Shown piece after piece: positions 30,301-40,028 of a DNA stretch of 60,059 nucleotides. The DNA comes from a virus, in the IMG/VR virus record IMGVR_UViG_3300042465_001922, positions 1 through 60,059 of that record, one strand, 5' to 3'. The notes beneath the pieces are model-generated. The model was not told the origin of the DNA. It did no database searches and worked only from the letters and a program-made list of their open reading frames with translations. A program made the translations under genes and the position numbers. How positions within the stretch are numbered: position 1 is the first letter of the stretch; each line of letters opens with the position of its first letter.

Positions 30301-32864
30301 TCCATGTATTTTTGCATCTCTCGGCTGGTCATACTCCAGGCCAAGACTTCATCAGCATCATCTAAATAGTTTGCGCCTTTGTATATGCGAAGTTCAAAAT
30401 CATTCAGCTCGCCTTTGCCTTCTTTAAAAGCTTTTACCCGCGAGTTGTAGTGTTTGATAATTGTATTGCTTACGTCATTAAGACGTTTAGCAAGATCAGC
30501 AGCTTGAGTTCCAGCAAGTTGTTTTGTTCTTCCAAGAAAAAGCGATCCCTGAGTTACCGAATGAATTAACTCATGAAGTACTGTGTCGTATGTGGTTCCA
30601 ACTAATTTTGGGTCGCTATTGTCATTCAACCAAATTGTCAGGCTTTTTAAATTGCCAGTCTTGGTATCTACTCGTGACACTGAAATGCCATTAGAAGACA
30701 ACAAACGAACTGGTACTCGGTCACCAATTTTTGCAATCTTTAAATCAAAAGTAACACCAGAGTCCATCAATTTTTCCATGCGATCAACAACACGCTTGGC
30801 AATCATTTGATAGTCTTGGGTTGGAGCGTTAGATGCCATCCATTTGGCCGCCTCTAACGGAGTCTTTCCATCTAGCGCTTTTTGAATCTTCTCGGTTTCG
30901 TCTTTTAGGTCACCTTCAACCAATGGTTCTGCTCCAGCAGCAGATTTTTCAACGGTTTCTGTGTCGCTGTTAAAAAGTTTTAATTGATCGGCTCTTTCGG
31001 CCACGCTTGGAGTGCGCTTCGGAGTGATCTGGGATATGCCCTCGGCACCAAATAAATCTCCTGTAACAGCGGCTTCACGCTCAGGAACCTGTTGCTGTAG
31101 TTGAAAAAGATCGCGCTCTCGGTCAGCAATTGCCTTTTCTTCTGGAGAAGGTGCTGCCTGGCGAGTGATTATTTGCTCCGACGGCTCTCCCTCCGGAGTA
31201 ATACGTTCTGTAATACCTCCAGCTGTGACGATTTCGGGAGCTGTCTCAGCAACTCTAGGGCCTTCTTCTGCTGCGATTTCGGCTGCGATGGCATTGGCTT
31301 CTTGTCTGATTTGTTCATCCGTCATTTCCCTCGCAAGTAATTCTTCAATTTGCGCTAAATCCGTATTGAGTTTGCGCAGGCTTATATCGGTCTCAAATGT
31401 CAGATAGTTCTGATTCCGAATCTTGTCTTTGATGTACTCAACCGCTTCGGTTTCACGCCCAGGCGCCTTGAGTTCTGGATCAAGAAAGTCGTCTAGCTGG
31501 TTAGTGTTTGCTAACACATCAGCGATGTTCTCTCCCTCGCCACGCTTAGGCGACATACGGAAGACCCTGGCAACGCCCGGCTCCGGGGAGATGTCAAATA
31601 CTTCTGACTCACTAAGCCTGTTGCGCAACACGGTGGCCAGGCTTGGGCCTTTATCCCGCATGGCACGGCTAATATCTTTTTCTGCTGCCGCCTTCTCAGC
31701 TTTAAGTCCAGCAATTTCTTCCGGCTCTGGGGGCAGCTCTTCAGAAATGTATGGCCGAGTCTCGGTGGGAATTTCTGGTGCGGCTTCAAGTTCGGCTGAG
31801 GCTTCTGCCATCCGGCGTTGAGCTTCAGGCAAGCCTGGTACAGCCTCTGCTGCCGTGGGTTCTGGCATCAAGCCTAGCGCTTTGAGAGCCTCTTCTTCTG
31901 GGGCCATGCCCGGCTCAGTCGCCTCAATAGCCTGCTCTCTAGCAAGACGCTCCGGTGCAGACTCCGCAGCCTGTTGCTTGAGATCTTCTTCTTTCTCTGG
32001 GGACGGAGTTTCTTTACGGCCGCTTAGAACCTCTCTAGTAGCCTGAACGCCACCACCTAATCCGCCACCAACGATGGCGCCTTCCAGCATCCGTTCACCA
32101 AGTTCTTTTGGATCAACTCCTTTGATCGTGCCAGCTGTCTCACCCAGGTATGCGGCACCTTCTTCAACGGCCTCAGTTCCTCCCTGAACGCCTGTTTCTT
32201 TCGCCAACCTGCCGGTGCGGGTTTGTGATTCAGCGCCTTTACCAAAGCGTTTTGTAGCAAATCTTTCTAATGTTGCCTCTGTTATGGCCGCACCAGCTGC
32301 CGCTGTTACATCACCAACAGTAGCGTCATTTAGTGTCTTGTTGTCATTCTTAACCCGTTCATCCAGGATTTCTTTAGTCCTTGCACCTATGTACGGGGCA
32401 AACGCATACACCGCTGCTGCCATGTCTGGGGTGGATGTAATAACACGCTCAGCAATAAACGGTACTGCATTTAATGGATTGTCAGCTAAATCGCTTAGCT
32501 TGGTGCTGGGGCTGTAACCAATATTCTTTTCAACATCCCGCAACGACCCAGCCAGGTTAAACAGGGGTTGAAGCTGTTTTTCGCTTTTAATCTGTTCGGG
32601 TGGAATGTTACTTAAAGGAATCTTAGATTCCATAAAGTCACCAGCCCGTTCGGCCACTTCAGCAACCGCCTCTACACCCGATGCAGCAAGACCAGCTGCC
32701 CTTCCCAATGCTCCCATTAAGGGATTTTTTGTCCCGCCTGGTGGGGCGCCTAGCCCAGGCATTTGTTGTATGACCGCCTGGTAAGCCTGAGTGTCATCTA
32801 ACTCTACTGGAGACTCAACGCGAAAGGTCCCCTGTCCTGGGATGTCAATCCGGTAAACCGGCAT
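27375..32864 (-). CDS. Giant LPD38 polyvalent/ejection protein with HELIH motif
   Basis: An 1829-residue protein, the largest in the window. The N-terminus (MPVYRIDIPGQGTFRVESPV) and first 300 residues are Ala/Gly-rich membrane-active looking sequence (IVGGGLGGGVQA). Residues about 300-640 are Glu/Pro-rich linker. HELIH at residues 764-768 (TVLHELIHSVTQG) is a zinc-metallopeptidase motif. Residues about 1430-1560 match the LPD38 domain (NAVRLAAYKAALDQGLSKQQ, then FNASVQGTARMYQ). Such proteins are carried in the virion and injected with the DNA. The peptidase could process the host wall or host proteins. Confidence 0.75.
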   Translation of the reverse strand: MPVYRIDIPGQGTFRVESPVELDDTQAYQAVIQQMPGLGAPPGGTKNPLMGALGRAAGLAASGVEAVAEVAERAGDFMESKIPLSNIPPEQIKSEKQLQPLFNLAGSLRDVEKNIGYSPSTKLSDLADNPLNAVPFIAERVITSTPDMAAAVYAFAPYIGARTKEILDERVKNDNKTLNDATVGDVTAAAGAAITEATLERFATKRFGKGAESQTRTGRLAKETGVQGGTEAVEEGAAYLGETAGTIKGVDPKELGERMLEGAIVGGGLGGGVQATREVLSGRKETPSPEKEEDLKQQAAESAPERLAREQAIEATEPGMAPEEEALKALGLMPEPTAAEAVPGLPEAQRRMAEASAELEAAPEIPTETRPYISEELPPEPEEIAGLKAEKAAAEKDISRAMRDKGPSLATVLRNRLSESEVFDISPEPGVARVFRMSPKRGEGENIADVLANTNQLDDFLDPELKAPGRETEAVEYIKDKIRNQNYLTFETDISLRKLNTDLAQIEELLAREMTDEQIRQEANAIAAEIAAEEGPRVAETAPEIVTAGGITERITPEGEPSEQIITRQAAPSPEEKAIADRERDLFQLQQQVPEREAAVTGDLFGAEGISQITPKRTPSVAERADQLKLFNSDTETVEKSAAGAEPLVEGDLKDETEKIQKALDGKTPLEAAKWMASNAPTQDYQMIAKRVVDRMEKLMDSGVTFDLKIAKIGDRVPVRLLSSNGISVSRVDTKTGNLKSLTIWLNDNSDPKLVGTTYDTVLHELIHSVTQGSLFLGRTKQLAGTQAADLAKRLNDVSNTIIKHYNSRVKAFKEGKGELNDFELRIYKGANYLDDADEVLAWSMTSREMQKYMEAIPYKNTSVWDKFVETIRQFLGLPKSKETTLSEVLGLSNELFTMPIMEVKNVATSPGAPITSNEEAQIALFARTNIFGQPASQSTWGRPDDTKTDNVIYRLQDKMVDTKRVIANIEEARGKLQDRWNAYLQEELYHGRTAKQTNDFIQKELTPLLKEINAKKFTIADVEEYLHNRHAKERNIQVAKVNPAMPDGGSGIFTDDANKYLDALSPQKRKDLESIAKKVDAITAKTRQTLIQNGIEDPATIQAWENSYKNYIPLAREEMDYELSNIGRGIGQGFSVRGPTSKRAAGSSRQVVDILANIAMQRERAIVRSEKNRVSQAIYGLAVQHPNTDFWFAVDPKAIKDPLKTVQQLQSMGINPADAANIMKEPTRSYVDPTTNSVIHGINPTLRGAENVLSVRVNGEDKFVFFNTKDPRAIRMATALKNLDADQLSKALEFFGVVTRYFARVNTQYNPIFGAINFLRDYQGAALNLTNTPIRGKTKQVMADTLPALRGIYADLRARRDGKAPPSGKWSSLWDEFQKEGGQTGFRDQFSRADERRDALASELKKLSEGKAKKSARAIFDWLSDYNETMENAVRLAAYKAALDQGLSKQQAASVAKNLTVNFNRKGQVARQVGALYAFFNASVQGTARMYQTLRGPAGKKIVYGGLILGSAQAMLLAAAGFDEDEPPDFIKDRNIVIPIGDGKYITIPMPLGFNIIPTVSRIGTEWALNDFRDPGKRVAQITGAALEMFNPLGNAGWSWQTFAPTPFDPAVALLENKDWTGKTIAKEDISSLDPTPGYTRAKDTASWVSKKLSEFFNYASGGTEFRPGKFSPTPDQIDYLIGQAFGGIGREAIKAQQTAAAAVTGEELPTYKIPLVGRFVGETKGQAAQSAKFYDNIKLINEHENEIKGRRKNREPVDEYIRENPEARLYGAANNVERTVQALRRRKSEMIKKDAPKEDIKAIDKRITDIMTRFNERVGQAKESGNR

Positions 32865-32865
32865 G

Positions 32866-34530
32866 TTATTTCTCTCTGGTTACTTTGACGCCAGACGGGA
32901 CCGTTACAGATGGCCCACCGCTTGCACCACCAAGCCTCATCAACTCCTCAGCTCTTGAACGAATTTCATCCATTGATGCGCCCGGGCCAAGACTTTGTAT
33001 GGCCCTAGCGATTGCATCTTCCCTGGTCATAACCATACTAGCTTTGCCGCCAAGAAGGATTCGGTTTCTAAACTCTAAGTATCCCTCAACCGAAGGCGTC
33101 AAACCCTTATCTTGAACATATCTGCGGTACAACGCTTGAATCTGTTCATCCGATGTGGGCTTGCCAACCTGACGGGCATAAGACTCAGCTTGAACCCCTT
33201 GTGTCTCAGCAGTTGCCTGAGACTTAAGCAAGTTTGCCCGATCTTCTGCAACCTTACGACGAGCGTCTTCTTCGCGCTGGGTAGCAGCCTCGATGTCCTT
33301 AAGGTCACCGCGACGGATCGCATCACGCTTAGACGCAGAAGCAAACTTAAGCTCTTCCATATCCAGGTCTTGCTTATCCTTCAGCGCACGTTGCTCCTCA
33401 CGATACTTGGTTGAGGCAGCTACACCGGAAGCACCTTGCGTTCCAAACGTACCGCCACGGGGGCCAGCTGCAACGCCCTGGAGGAATCTGGTCAGCTCAT
33501 TCATGGGCTGATCTGCCCGCTCAGATTCGCGTCGAGCCTGTAGTGCTGCCAGACGGCGATCACGCTCATCCAAATATTCTTCGCTGATTCCTAATTGACG
33601 TTGGCGTTGTTGGCGCTGGGCCATCATGTCTTCAAAAGATCTCTCCGGACGATCCGGGTAGACATCCTCTGGCTTAACCTTTAAGAATTTAGACAAGGCA
33701 CCAAGACCACGAGCCTGGCCAGGCGCGCCCCGACCACCGAACAGTTCATCTAAATTGACAGGAGGTTGCGCAGGAGTTCTAGCTGCCGGCTGAGTTCTAA
33801 TTCCGCGATTCTGCTCTTCCGGGTATTGAGTTGGGTCTACAAAGCCGGGGTCAGCTGGAGAGTTATTAAACTGCTCTCTAGCCCGATTGATTGCATCAAT
33901 CTTTTCCTGCTCTGTCATTTGTGTGTTGGCTTTTAGTGAATCCGCCACCGATGCTAGGTACTCAGACAAAGTTTTGCCGCTAACTCTTTTAACCGCGCCG
34001 CCACGCTCAAATGCCACAATCCCACCGCCTGCGTAGTCGCTGCGTTTAAACATGTTTTGCATTGGAATGCCAGCTATTCCCGGACGACGCTTTTGCATCA
34101 TCTTCAGCATCATCAACTTCTTCATCATCTCAGGATTAACCTGACCACCGGCTTGATAGTCACGAGGCACCACGATGTCATCAATGAATCCACCGCCCGC
34201 TAACTGGGCTGGCTCAGAGGTTGTCGTATTAGGTGCGGCCATAGGCATATTTGCTTGAATGCCTTGCTGCTGTTGAGCGGCTTGCCGCTGACGGCTACCC
34301 TGAAGCGCCATGAGTCCAGTGGCCTGCTCGATCTGCTGCTTAACCGTAGGCGCCCCTTCCATCTCTTGGGCTTGATCGGCAGCTGCTGACTCTTGCATCT
34401 TCTTGCGACGGTTCAGTTCGCCTAACGCAAGGAACGGGGGAACCTGTGGGTTTGACCCGTTGGCGTACTGCATCAGTGCCTGCATCGGTACATCTTTAAG
34501 GCGTTCTTGAAGTTGGACTAAGTTAAGCAT
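32866..34530 (-). CDS. Virion protein, possible internal/ejection protein
   Basis: A 554-residue protein. It opens LQERLKDVPMQALMQYANGS with FLALGELNRRKKMQ, has a Gln-rich stretch, the motif YAGGGIVAFERGGAVKR (Gly-rich tag common in such phages' virion proteins) near residue 165, and a long Arg/Glu/Gln-rich coiled coil (residues 270-470). Two bases separate it from the giant protein gene, so both likely form the internal core. Function is inferred from neighbours. Confidence 0.55.
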   Translation of the reverse strand: MLNLVQLQERLKDVPMQALMQYANGSNPQVPPFLALGELNRRKKMQESAAADQAQEMEGAPTVKQQIEQATGLMALQGSRQRQAAQQQQGIQANMPMAAPNTTTSEPAQLAGGGFIDDIVVPRDYQAGGQVNPEMMKKLMMLKMMQKRRPGIAGIPMQNMFKRSDYAGGGIVAFERGGAVKRVSGKTLSEYLASVADSLKANTQMTEQEKIDAINRAREQFNNSPADPGFVDPTQYPEEQNRGIRTQPAARTPAQPPVNLDELFGGRGAPGQARGLGALSKFLKVKPEDVYPDRPERSFEDMMAQRQQRQRQLGISEEYLDERDRRLAALQARRESERADQPMNELTRFLQGVAAGPRGGTFGTQGASGVAASTKYREEQRALKDKQDLDMEELKFASASKRDAIRRGDLKDIEAATQREEDARRKVAEDRANLLKSQATAETQGVQAESYARQVGKPTSDEQIQALYRRYVQDKGLTPSVEGYLEFRNRILLGGKASMVMTREDAIARAIQSLGPGASMDEIRSRAEELMRLGGASGGPSVTVPSGVKVTREK

Positions 34531-34532
34531 GT

Positions 34533-35477
34533 TTATTTTCCAATTTGTCCAAGAATTTTGAGAAGTTCTAAAGTGGTTCCAGCACCGCCTGCGGCAGACT
34601 GGAATGCGCTTGGTGCAGGCTGATAGAAGCTAGATGATGCGATGCCCGGGATTCCAGAGATCATTTGACGCTGGAACTCAAGCTGCTGCTGCGGATACTG
34701 CTCCTCACGCAAGAACTGGTTGTAAGCTGCGGTTAGTCCAGCCTGCTCGATGTCACGCTCCGTCTGACCTGCTGACAACATCTGCTGGAGATTACGTAAT
34801 CCATACTCACCCTGCTGACTTCCAGCCTGGGTCAAAGCTTGGGTCGCGGCAGTCTGGGCGGCAAGCCCACGAAGCCCTGCATCAATATCTGCCTGACGCT
34901 GTTTCTGTGCGGCTTCAAATGCGCCGGCATATCCTTTGCCAGTGATGTCTCCCAAAAGAGTCTGGAGGTTGCGCTGAGCTTCAGCTTCCATGATTGCCTG
35001 ACGAGAACCGCCATAAGCCCCGGCCTTGGCCATACGGCTTTGCATTTCGTTACGGGCCATTTCTGCCTGACGATTGGCTTCCCGGCGCTGCGGCTCCAGG
35101 ACTGCCTCAAGGTACGGATTCATGTAGGACTGAACCGTGCCGACCGTAGGCATATATTGTTGGGATGCACCGTAAGTGCCGACTGCCTGTGTCCCGGCGG
35201 TAGTCAATGCAGTTGGTACGGTTAATGAGCCAATCCCTGTGAATGCTTTGGTTTGTAAGTTTGACTCAGGCGCTACAAGCCTACCAGCTACATCCTGCGC
35301 AGCGGTAAATTGTTCAGCCCCATAAGGTTGGAACTTTCGTCCAAACTCTTGCCCCTCAGGAGTAACGCCATACGGTCCAAGAGCCTCGGCCTGACCTAGC
35401 ATTCTTGTGACATACGGACCAGCCCACGTAGATAGTGTGCCTTCGGTGCCGCCTGTGGTTTCCATTCCTGTAGCCAT
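34533..35477 (-). CDS. Virion protein with MNPYLEAVLEPQRREANRQ helix
   Basis: A 314-residue Ala/Gln-rich protein. QSYMNPYLEAVLEPQRREAN and KAGAYGGSRQAIMEAEAQRN are highly characteristic of a virion protein family that I recall from many marine and freshwater podovirus-like genomes, located beside LPD38 genes. The rest is helical. Likely part of the tail hub or internal ejection complex. Confidence 0.55.
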   Translation of the reverse strand: MATGMETTGGTEGTLSTWAGPYVTRMLGQAEALGPYGVTPEGQEFGRKFQPYGAEQFTAAQDVAGRLVAPESNLQTKAFTGIGSLTVPTALTTAGTQAVGTYGASQQYMPTVGTVQSYMNPYLEAVLEPQRREANRQAEMARNEMQSRMAKAGAYGGSRQAIMEAEAQRNLQTLLGDITGKGYAGAFEAAQKQRQADIDAGLRGLAAQTAATQALTQAGSQQGEYGLRNLQQMLSAGQTERDIEQAGLTAAYNQFLREEQYPQQQLEFQRQMISGIPGIASSSFYQPAPSAFQSAAGGAGTTLELLKILGQIGK

Positions 35478-35486
35478 GTTAGTTCC

Positions 35487-36572
35487 TTATACCCGAGTAT
35501 ATTTCTGAGGGTTAATTTGCTTGCCTTGTTTGGTTGTACCAGTCCGAGCTTTTCGAACCTTATCCATCATGTCGTAAAGCACATCTGCGCCTGCGTCTGA
35601 GTTGCCATTACCTAAATGAGACACCACATCTGCCGGAATTACAAACTCTCCGTGCGATAGACGGGCGGGCTGTTTGCCATCAATGTCGGTCTTAATCTTG
35701 TCGGCCATTCCGTCCGTGCCGCCACGGAGATAACGAGCTGCACGACCACCCTGGGCAAGATCCATCAAACCACCGCCTGCTGCTTGAATAAACTTGGTAC
35801 CCTCGCCGGGTTTACCACGGACTGCTGTGAATTTAGGAATCTCTCCCTTGTAGCCAACCGGACCTTTAGCAGCAGAACCTTTGCCCAACAATCCCATAAG
35901 TCCACCAAGCAGTGCTGCTAGTAGCGCATCTTGTTTGTTGGGGCCGGTGGTGGTCAGTCGATTAATAACATCTGTTATTTTTTGAGTGATGGTGTTGGTT
36001 CCGCCAGGAGTTGGCGGCCCTTGAATAGTGCGAGTGCTTCCATCTGGATTGCGAATTGTCGTTGTGTTTGTCTTGGGGTCATAGATAGCATTTTTGGTAT
36101 TTCCGTAGAAACCACCCTCTTGAGCTTCGGCATCTCCACCTCGGCCCCCTGTACCGTATGGATACAACTCTTTGTATAAGTCTTCCCCGAGCTGTTGTTT
36201 TACATACTCATCGCTTTGCTCTGGACCTGAGTATGTTCCTTCTTGTAATTCTTTTATATCCTGTGCTGAGTAACCAAGACCGGCATATGGATCTGATTCC
36301 ACATCTGGAAGCATTCCACTTAGATCGCCTAAGTCAAGTCCGTACAAACTCATATCTGGGCTTATGTCGGACAGATCAAAACCAAAACTGTCTCCTAGAC
36401 TGCTTAGATCAATTCCCAACCCGCCATATGAATCGCCACCAAAATCTACGTTTGACCAATCAAAACCACCTAAGTCAACACTAGGAATATCAAAGCTAGA
36501 TGGGAATCCTTCGAACCCACCTCCAGGTAGATACGAATCGTAGTTTTCATCAAAAAAACTGTAATCGGCCAT
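35487..36572 (-). CDS. Virion protein with LSHGEFVIPADVVSHLGNGN tail
   Basis: A 361-residue protein; ATG at 36572 is preferred to one 14 codons upstream that has no SD. The first 130 residues are Asp/Gly/Ser/Phe-rich and disordered (many DLGGFDWSN-like repeats). Then comes a hydrophobic patch (LLAALLGGLMGLLGKG) and a well-kept end, ARLSHGEFVIPADVVSHLGN and ADVLYDMMDKVRKARTG, seen in a large family of phage virion proteins. The hydrophobic patch might insert in the host membrane. Confidence 0.55.
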   Translation of the reverse strand: MADYSFFDENYDSYLPGGGFEGFPSSFDIPSVDLGGFDWSNVDFGGDSYGGLGIDLSSLGDSFGFDLSDISPDMSLYGLDLGDLSGMLPDVESDPYAGLGYSAQDIKELQEGTYSGPEQSDEYVKQQLGEDLYKELYPYGTGGRGGDAEAQEGGFYGNTKNAIYDPKTNTTTIRNPDGSTRTIQGPPTPGGTNTITQKITDVINRLTTTGPNKQDALLAALLGGLMGLLGKGSAAKGPVGYKGEIPKFTAVRGKPGEGTKFIQAAGGGLMDLAQGGRAARYLRGGTDGMADKIKTDIDGKQPARLSHGEFVIPADVVSHLGNGNSDAGADVLYDMMDKVRKARTGTTKQGKQINPQKYTRV

Positions 36573-36579
36573 ATTTATC

Positions 36580-38967
36580 TCATTTCTTTGGTGGCGGATT
36601 TGTTGCTTGAGCAATCCGCATTAAATCTGCTGGAGTAAGTCTTCCACTCAAAATTGAAGGTGCAAAAGCTGCGAGTAAATTTCTATCAAAGCCACCGGTT
36701 GGGGCATTTTGTAACAACGCACCAATTCCCTCAGATGTTGCTAATCGTGTAATCGCATCCACTACATCACGATCTGAAAGCGCAGCGGTCGTTGCTGTTC
36801 CAAGCCCTTTAGAGACTATTGATGGAAGACCAATCCCTTGACCACCAAGTTGTACAGCTTGACCCGCTAAGTTAGTTCCAAATGATTTTAAATAATCATC
36901 AAGACCACGAGTTCCAGCAGGTAATGCTCCAATGCCAGAACTAATAATTGACCTTGCAATCATTTCCGGAGTAATAGATGCTGGAAGAATACTTGTTAAC
37001 CCGCTTGGTAATAAGTTTGCCACTGAACTAGTTGCAGTTGACAACGGCGCAGGTGTTGCGGCTCCAGTTATTGCATCAATTCCAGGGGTAGTTAAATACG
37101 CACCAAGCGCCATAGCAATTGGCGGTACAGAAAGGATCTCCATGATGTTGTTAAAGAGATCACCAAAGAATCCGCTACTTGTATTGGGATCTTCAAAGTC
37201 ATACACACGCTGAACTTTGACCGGTACCAGCTTATCGTTTGCTGATGTGTACAAAATTGATGCGTGTTTGGAGTTTTCTTTAACGTCGTCAATACCTAGC
37301 GTCTTGGCTGCTGCTGGATCTAGGGTATCGGTACGGCCCTGCCAAAGATAAAGATCTTTGTACTTGTTGTTTAGATCGTCATAAACATCTTTGATGTCTT
37401 TGTATTGCGGTGCTTTGGATGGGTCTTTGTATGTATCCTTAGCAATTTCATCAAGCCTGGCTTTGGTGTTTTTGTAATAGTCGTATGCCGATGTTGACTC
37501 AAAGTTTCTGGTGTATCTGGCTACGCTTGCTGGATCTTCGGCACCGTAATACTGATCTCCAGCCAACTGCATAGCAAAGAATTGTTCGGCTGTAACCGGT
37601 ATCTTATAAGTGCGATTCTGATTTTCCGGATCTTGTCGTTCTACATAAACAACATCCATCTCAGACCCAGTTTCTGGGTCAATCTGCTTCTGAACACCAC
37701 CAAGCCTGTTTAGTTCTTTTTCAATTCGTGCAAAGTCAGATATATCTTTTTTGTCAGCGGTTACACCAAAAACACCGGTTCCTCTGGCTAAAGCACCCTG
37801 CCATTTACTGTGTGGGTCTGCTCCAACATATTGATGACGAATGTTGTCCGTCATATCCTGCATTCCACCAATAAAGACTTCACCGTCTTTGTCAAGAATG
37901 TCGTCAAATGCTTTCTTGTGGAGGATTGGCAGGTTCGTGCGCGGATCAACACCGTAAGTGTTGGATGTTTCTTCACCCCGTTTTATTTCACCAATTGGGG
38001 TGTTGATAACTTTTTGGAATGGATTGGCTTGAAAGAAAGGAGAATCCGGTGCCTTAGTAGCAGCATCTTGAACTAGCTTTTGTTGTAACTCTTCGTTTGG
38101 CTTGCCAGTTAAATAAGATTGATAAATTTCTTTCAACAATGGATCTGTTGATTTACCGCTAATCAAATCTTTTTCTAACTTTGTTGTTTGCTCATCAGTT
38201 AAACCGTAAAGGTTTTTAGCAATCCCACTAACACGATCTGCTTCTTGGAATTTATTAAATCCTGATGTTTGCAAGATGCTTTGGAGTTCTTGCAAGTTTT
38301 TGGTTGCTAGATCGGAAGACTTAACTGTTGGCGTTAATGTTCCCGGATCAAGACCAAGCTTTTGCTCTAAAGCTGTTGCATATCGTGGGTTCTCTAACGC
38401 TTGATAAATCCCTGAGCTACCTAAAATGTCATAAGCCTGAGCGGGCAGGATATCTGTACCAGTCGCTCCAGATACCAAAGCAGATCGTAAAGTTTGGGGA
38501 GTCAATGCCCCAGACCGAAGCTGTTCAGTGTAATAAGATGGCCCAGTATCCGTTGCAGGAATGTCCCGACCAAGCACGGTCTTGTATGCTGAGCTAATCA
38601 GTTCCGGTATGCCAGCCTCATAAAATCTTTTGTACTCGTCTGCGGTTATGCCATCTGATCCAATTTCTTTTTGCCAGTAATTAAACCCAGTCGTATCTGG
38701 TTGTTGTCCGGCTAACGGGTCACGGCCAAGCACCGATGTGTACAAACCAGCAACATCAGTTGGAAGATTTGTTGGTACTGCGATGTTTAAAGGGGTTGCA
38801 GATGGTAATGCGGCAATACCGGCAGGGGTTGTGGCTGGTGCTGTTGGAGTTGCGGCTGGCGCAAAGTAAGCTTGCTGTTGACCTTGGTTGTACGCAGCCA
38901 AGGCATCCATAATGTTGGAATAGCCTTGTGCTTGTAACCCCGGTAATGCTTCTTCAAATGACGCCAT
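36580..38967 (-). CDS. Large virion protein with DUF4214-like repeats
   Basis: A 795-residue protein (ATG at 38967 behind GGGAT; an upstream TTG is less likely). After a Pro/Thr/Ala linker there are two DUF4214-type units, VAGLYTSVLGRDPLAGQQPD...FNYWQ and ISSAYKTVLGRDIPATDTGP..YYTEQL, normally found in secreted and surface proteins. The middle is a globular 350-residue region rich in Asp/Tyr/Lys, the end is hydrophobic Gly/Ala/Leu-rich. Likely tail or ejection component. Confidence 0.55.
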   Translation of the reverse strand: MASFEEALPGLQAQGYSNIMDALAAYNQGQQQAYFAPAATPTAPATTPAGIAALPSATPLNIAVPTNLPTDVAGLYTSVLGRDPLAGQQPDTTGFNYWQKEIGSDGITADEYKRFYEAGIPELISSAYKTVLGRDIPATDTGPSYYTEQLRSGALTPQTLRSALVSGATGTDILPAQAYDILGSSGIYQALENPRYATALEQKLGLDPGTLTPTVKSSDLATKNLQELQSILQTSGFNKFQEADRVSGIAKNLYGLTDEQTTKLEKDLISGKSTDPLLKEIYQSYLTGKPNEELQQKLVQDAATKAPDSPFFQANPFQKVINTPIGEIKRGEETSNTYGVDPRTNLPILHKKAFDDILDKDGEVFIGGMQDMTDNIRHQYVGADPHSKWQGALARGTGVFGVTADKKDISDFARIEKELNRLGGVQKQIDPETGSEMDVVYVERQDPENQNRTYKIPVTAEQFFAMQLAGDQYYGAEDPASVARYTRNFESTSAYDYYKNTKARLDEIAKDTYKDPSKAPQYKDIKDVYDDLNNKYKDLYLWQGRTDTLDPAAAKTLGIDDVKENSKHASILYTSANDKLVPVKVQRVYDFEDPNTSSGFFGDLFNNIMEILSVPPIAMALGAYLTTPGIDAITGAATPAPLSTATSSVANLLPSGLTSILPASITPEMIARSIISSGIGALPAGTRGLDDYLKSFGTNLAGQAVQLGGQGIGLPSIVSKGLGTATTAALSDRDVVDAITRLATSEGIGALLQNAPTGGFDRNLLAAFAPSILSGRLTPADLMRIAQATNPPPKK

Positions 38968-39071
38968 GCTCAATCCCAAAGATTGGTTTCACTACGGAAT
39001 GCGCACGGCTAGGGGAGGCCGGAATTAACCCTAGAAATTGGTCGGGATTATAGCTCTGTGTCATGTCCGAG

Positions 39072-40028
39072 TCAATAGACCAATATGGATACAGAACCGA
39101 CAGCGCCGACTCCAGCTACCCCTACCAGAGCCACCTGAGTTTTCGGCGGGAATGGTGCGGATACATAGGAAATATCGCCAATTGAAGCCGGAACAGCTGG
39201 ATGTGCGTATGGAGTGGTTTGAGCTGGGAGATATTCTATGTAGACCCCATCTACCGGGCCAGTCGTGCTGTATGCCTTATCGGTTGCCCACCACAAACCG
39301 ACAGACTGCCCAGCCTGAATATCAAAAACAATTGTTGATCCCGCCAAGAGATAAGACGGAACTCCTGCGCTTTTCCTGGCTGGCAAGGTGTACTTGACCG
39401 CCGACTTGACTACATCCGTTCCATTAACTCTTATCCAAATAACTACATCGTGAGCAGCGTTGTCAGTATTAGCAAACTGAAGACCGTAAGTAATCTTGTA
39501 CACCCCGTTGTAAGTAGGGGTGGCTGTATAGTCATTGTTAAGGGTAAACCCTAATATTTCGTCTGCGGTATCCCACTGAACGATGGTCGGCGTGTCATCT
39601 GCCGTGGCGTACTGATCAGCGTTGCCACTAGCGCCAATATGGGGGAAATTTAGCTGTCTGCCAGATCCGGTAAACAAGCTGGCATTTACGTTTGAGCCGG
39701 TTACATTATTAGCCAATACGTCTTGGGCCTGGACTCCCCCGGCGTACAAGGTTTGCAGGTAGGCAAGAGCCGCCACTACTTGCCCGGCGTTGACCAGGTC
39801 TAGGTTAGCCGTATCACCGTTAAAGTTACCCCCATTGAACTCCCCGGCGTTAAGCTCTGGGAAGTAGCCGCCGTTATTGAGCAGCTCCAGGATCTGGTCG
39901 ATTAGGTTGTCATTGAGGTTGAAGTACAGGCGCAGGATACGGCTGTACCCGTCCATGAATGTGGCATTGAACTCCGTAACTGGTGCATACGGTAGCGCTG
40001 GTGCAACATAGGTCTTCTCGATTGTCAT
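39072..40028 (-). CDS. Tail protein with C1q/TNF-like beta domain and GVAGVGAVGSV end
   Basis: A 318-residue protein. A helical N-terminus binds it to the particle, then NAGEFNGGNFNGDTANLDLV forms a short repeat, and residues about 120-270 are an all-beta jelly-roll-like domain (GVYKITYGLQFANTDNAAHD, VVIWIRVNGT, IQAGQSVGLWWAT), of the C1q/TNF kind used for receptor binding. The last 15 residues (VGVAGVGAVGSVSI) share the motif repeated in the gene at 51735-52802, pointing to a common docking strand. Confidence 0.6.
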   Translation of the reverse strand: MTIEKTYVAPALPYAPVTEFNATFMDGYSRILRLYFNLNDNLIDQILELLNNGGYFPELNAGEFNGGNFNGDTANLDLVNAGQVVAALAYLQTLYAGGVQAQDVLANNVTGSNVNASLFTGSGRQLNFPHIGASGNADQYATADDTPTIVQWDTADEILGFTLNNDYTATPTYNGVYKITYGLQFANTDNAAHDVVIWIRVNGTDVVKSAVKYTLPARKSAGVPSYLLAGSTIVFDIQAGQSVGLWWATDKAYSTTGPVDGVYIEYLPAQTTPYAHPAVPASIGDISYVSAPFPPKTQVALVGVAGVGAVGSVSILVY

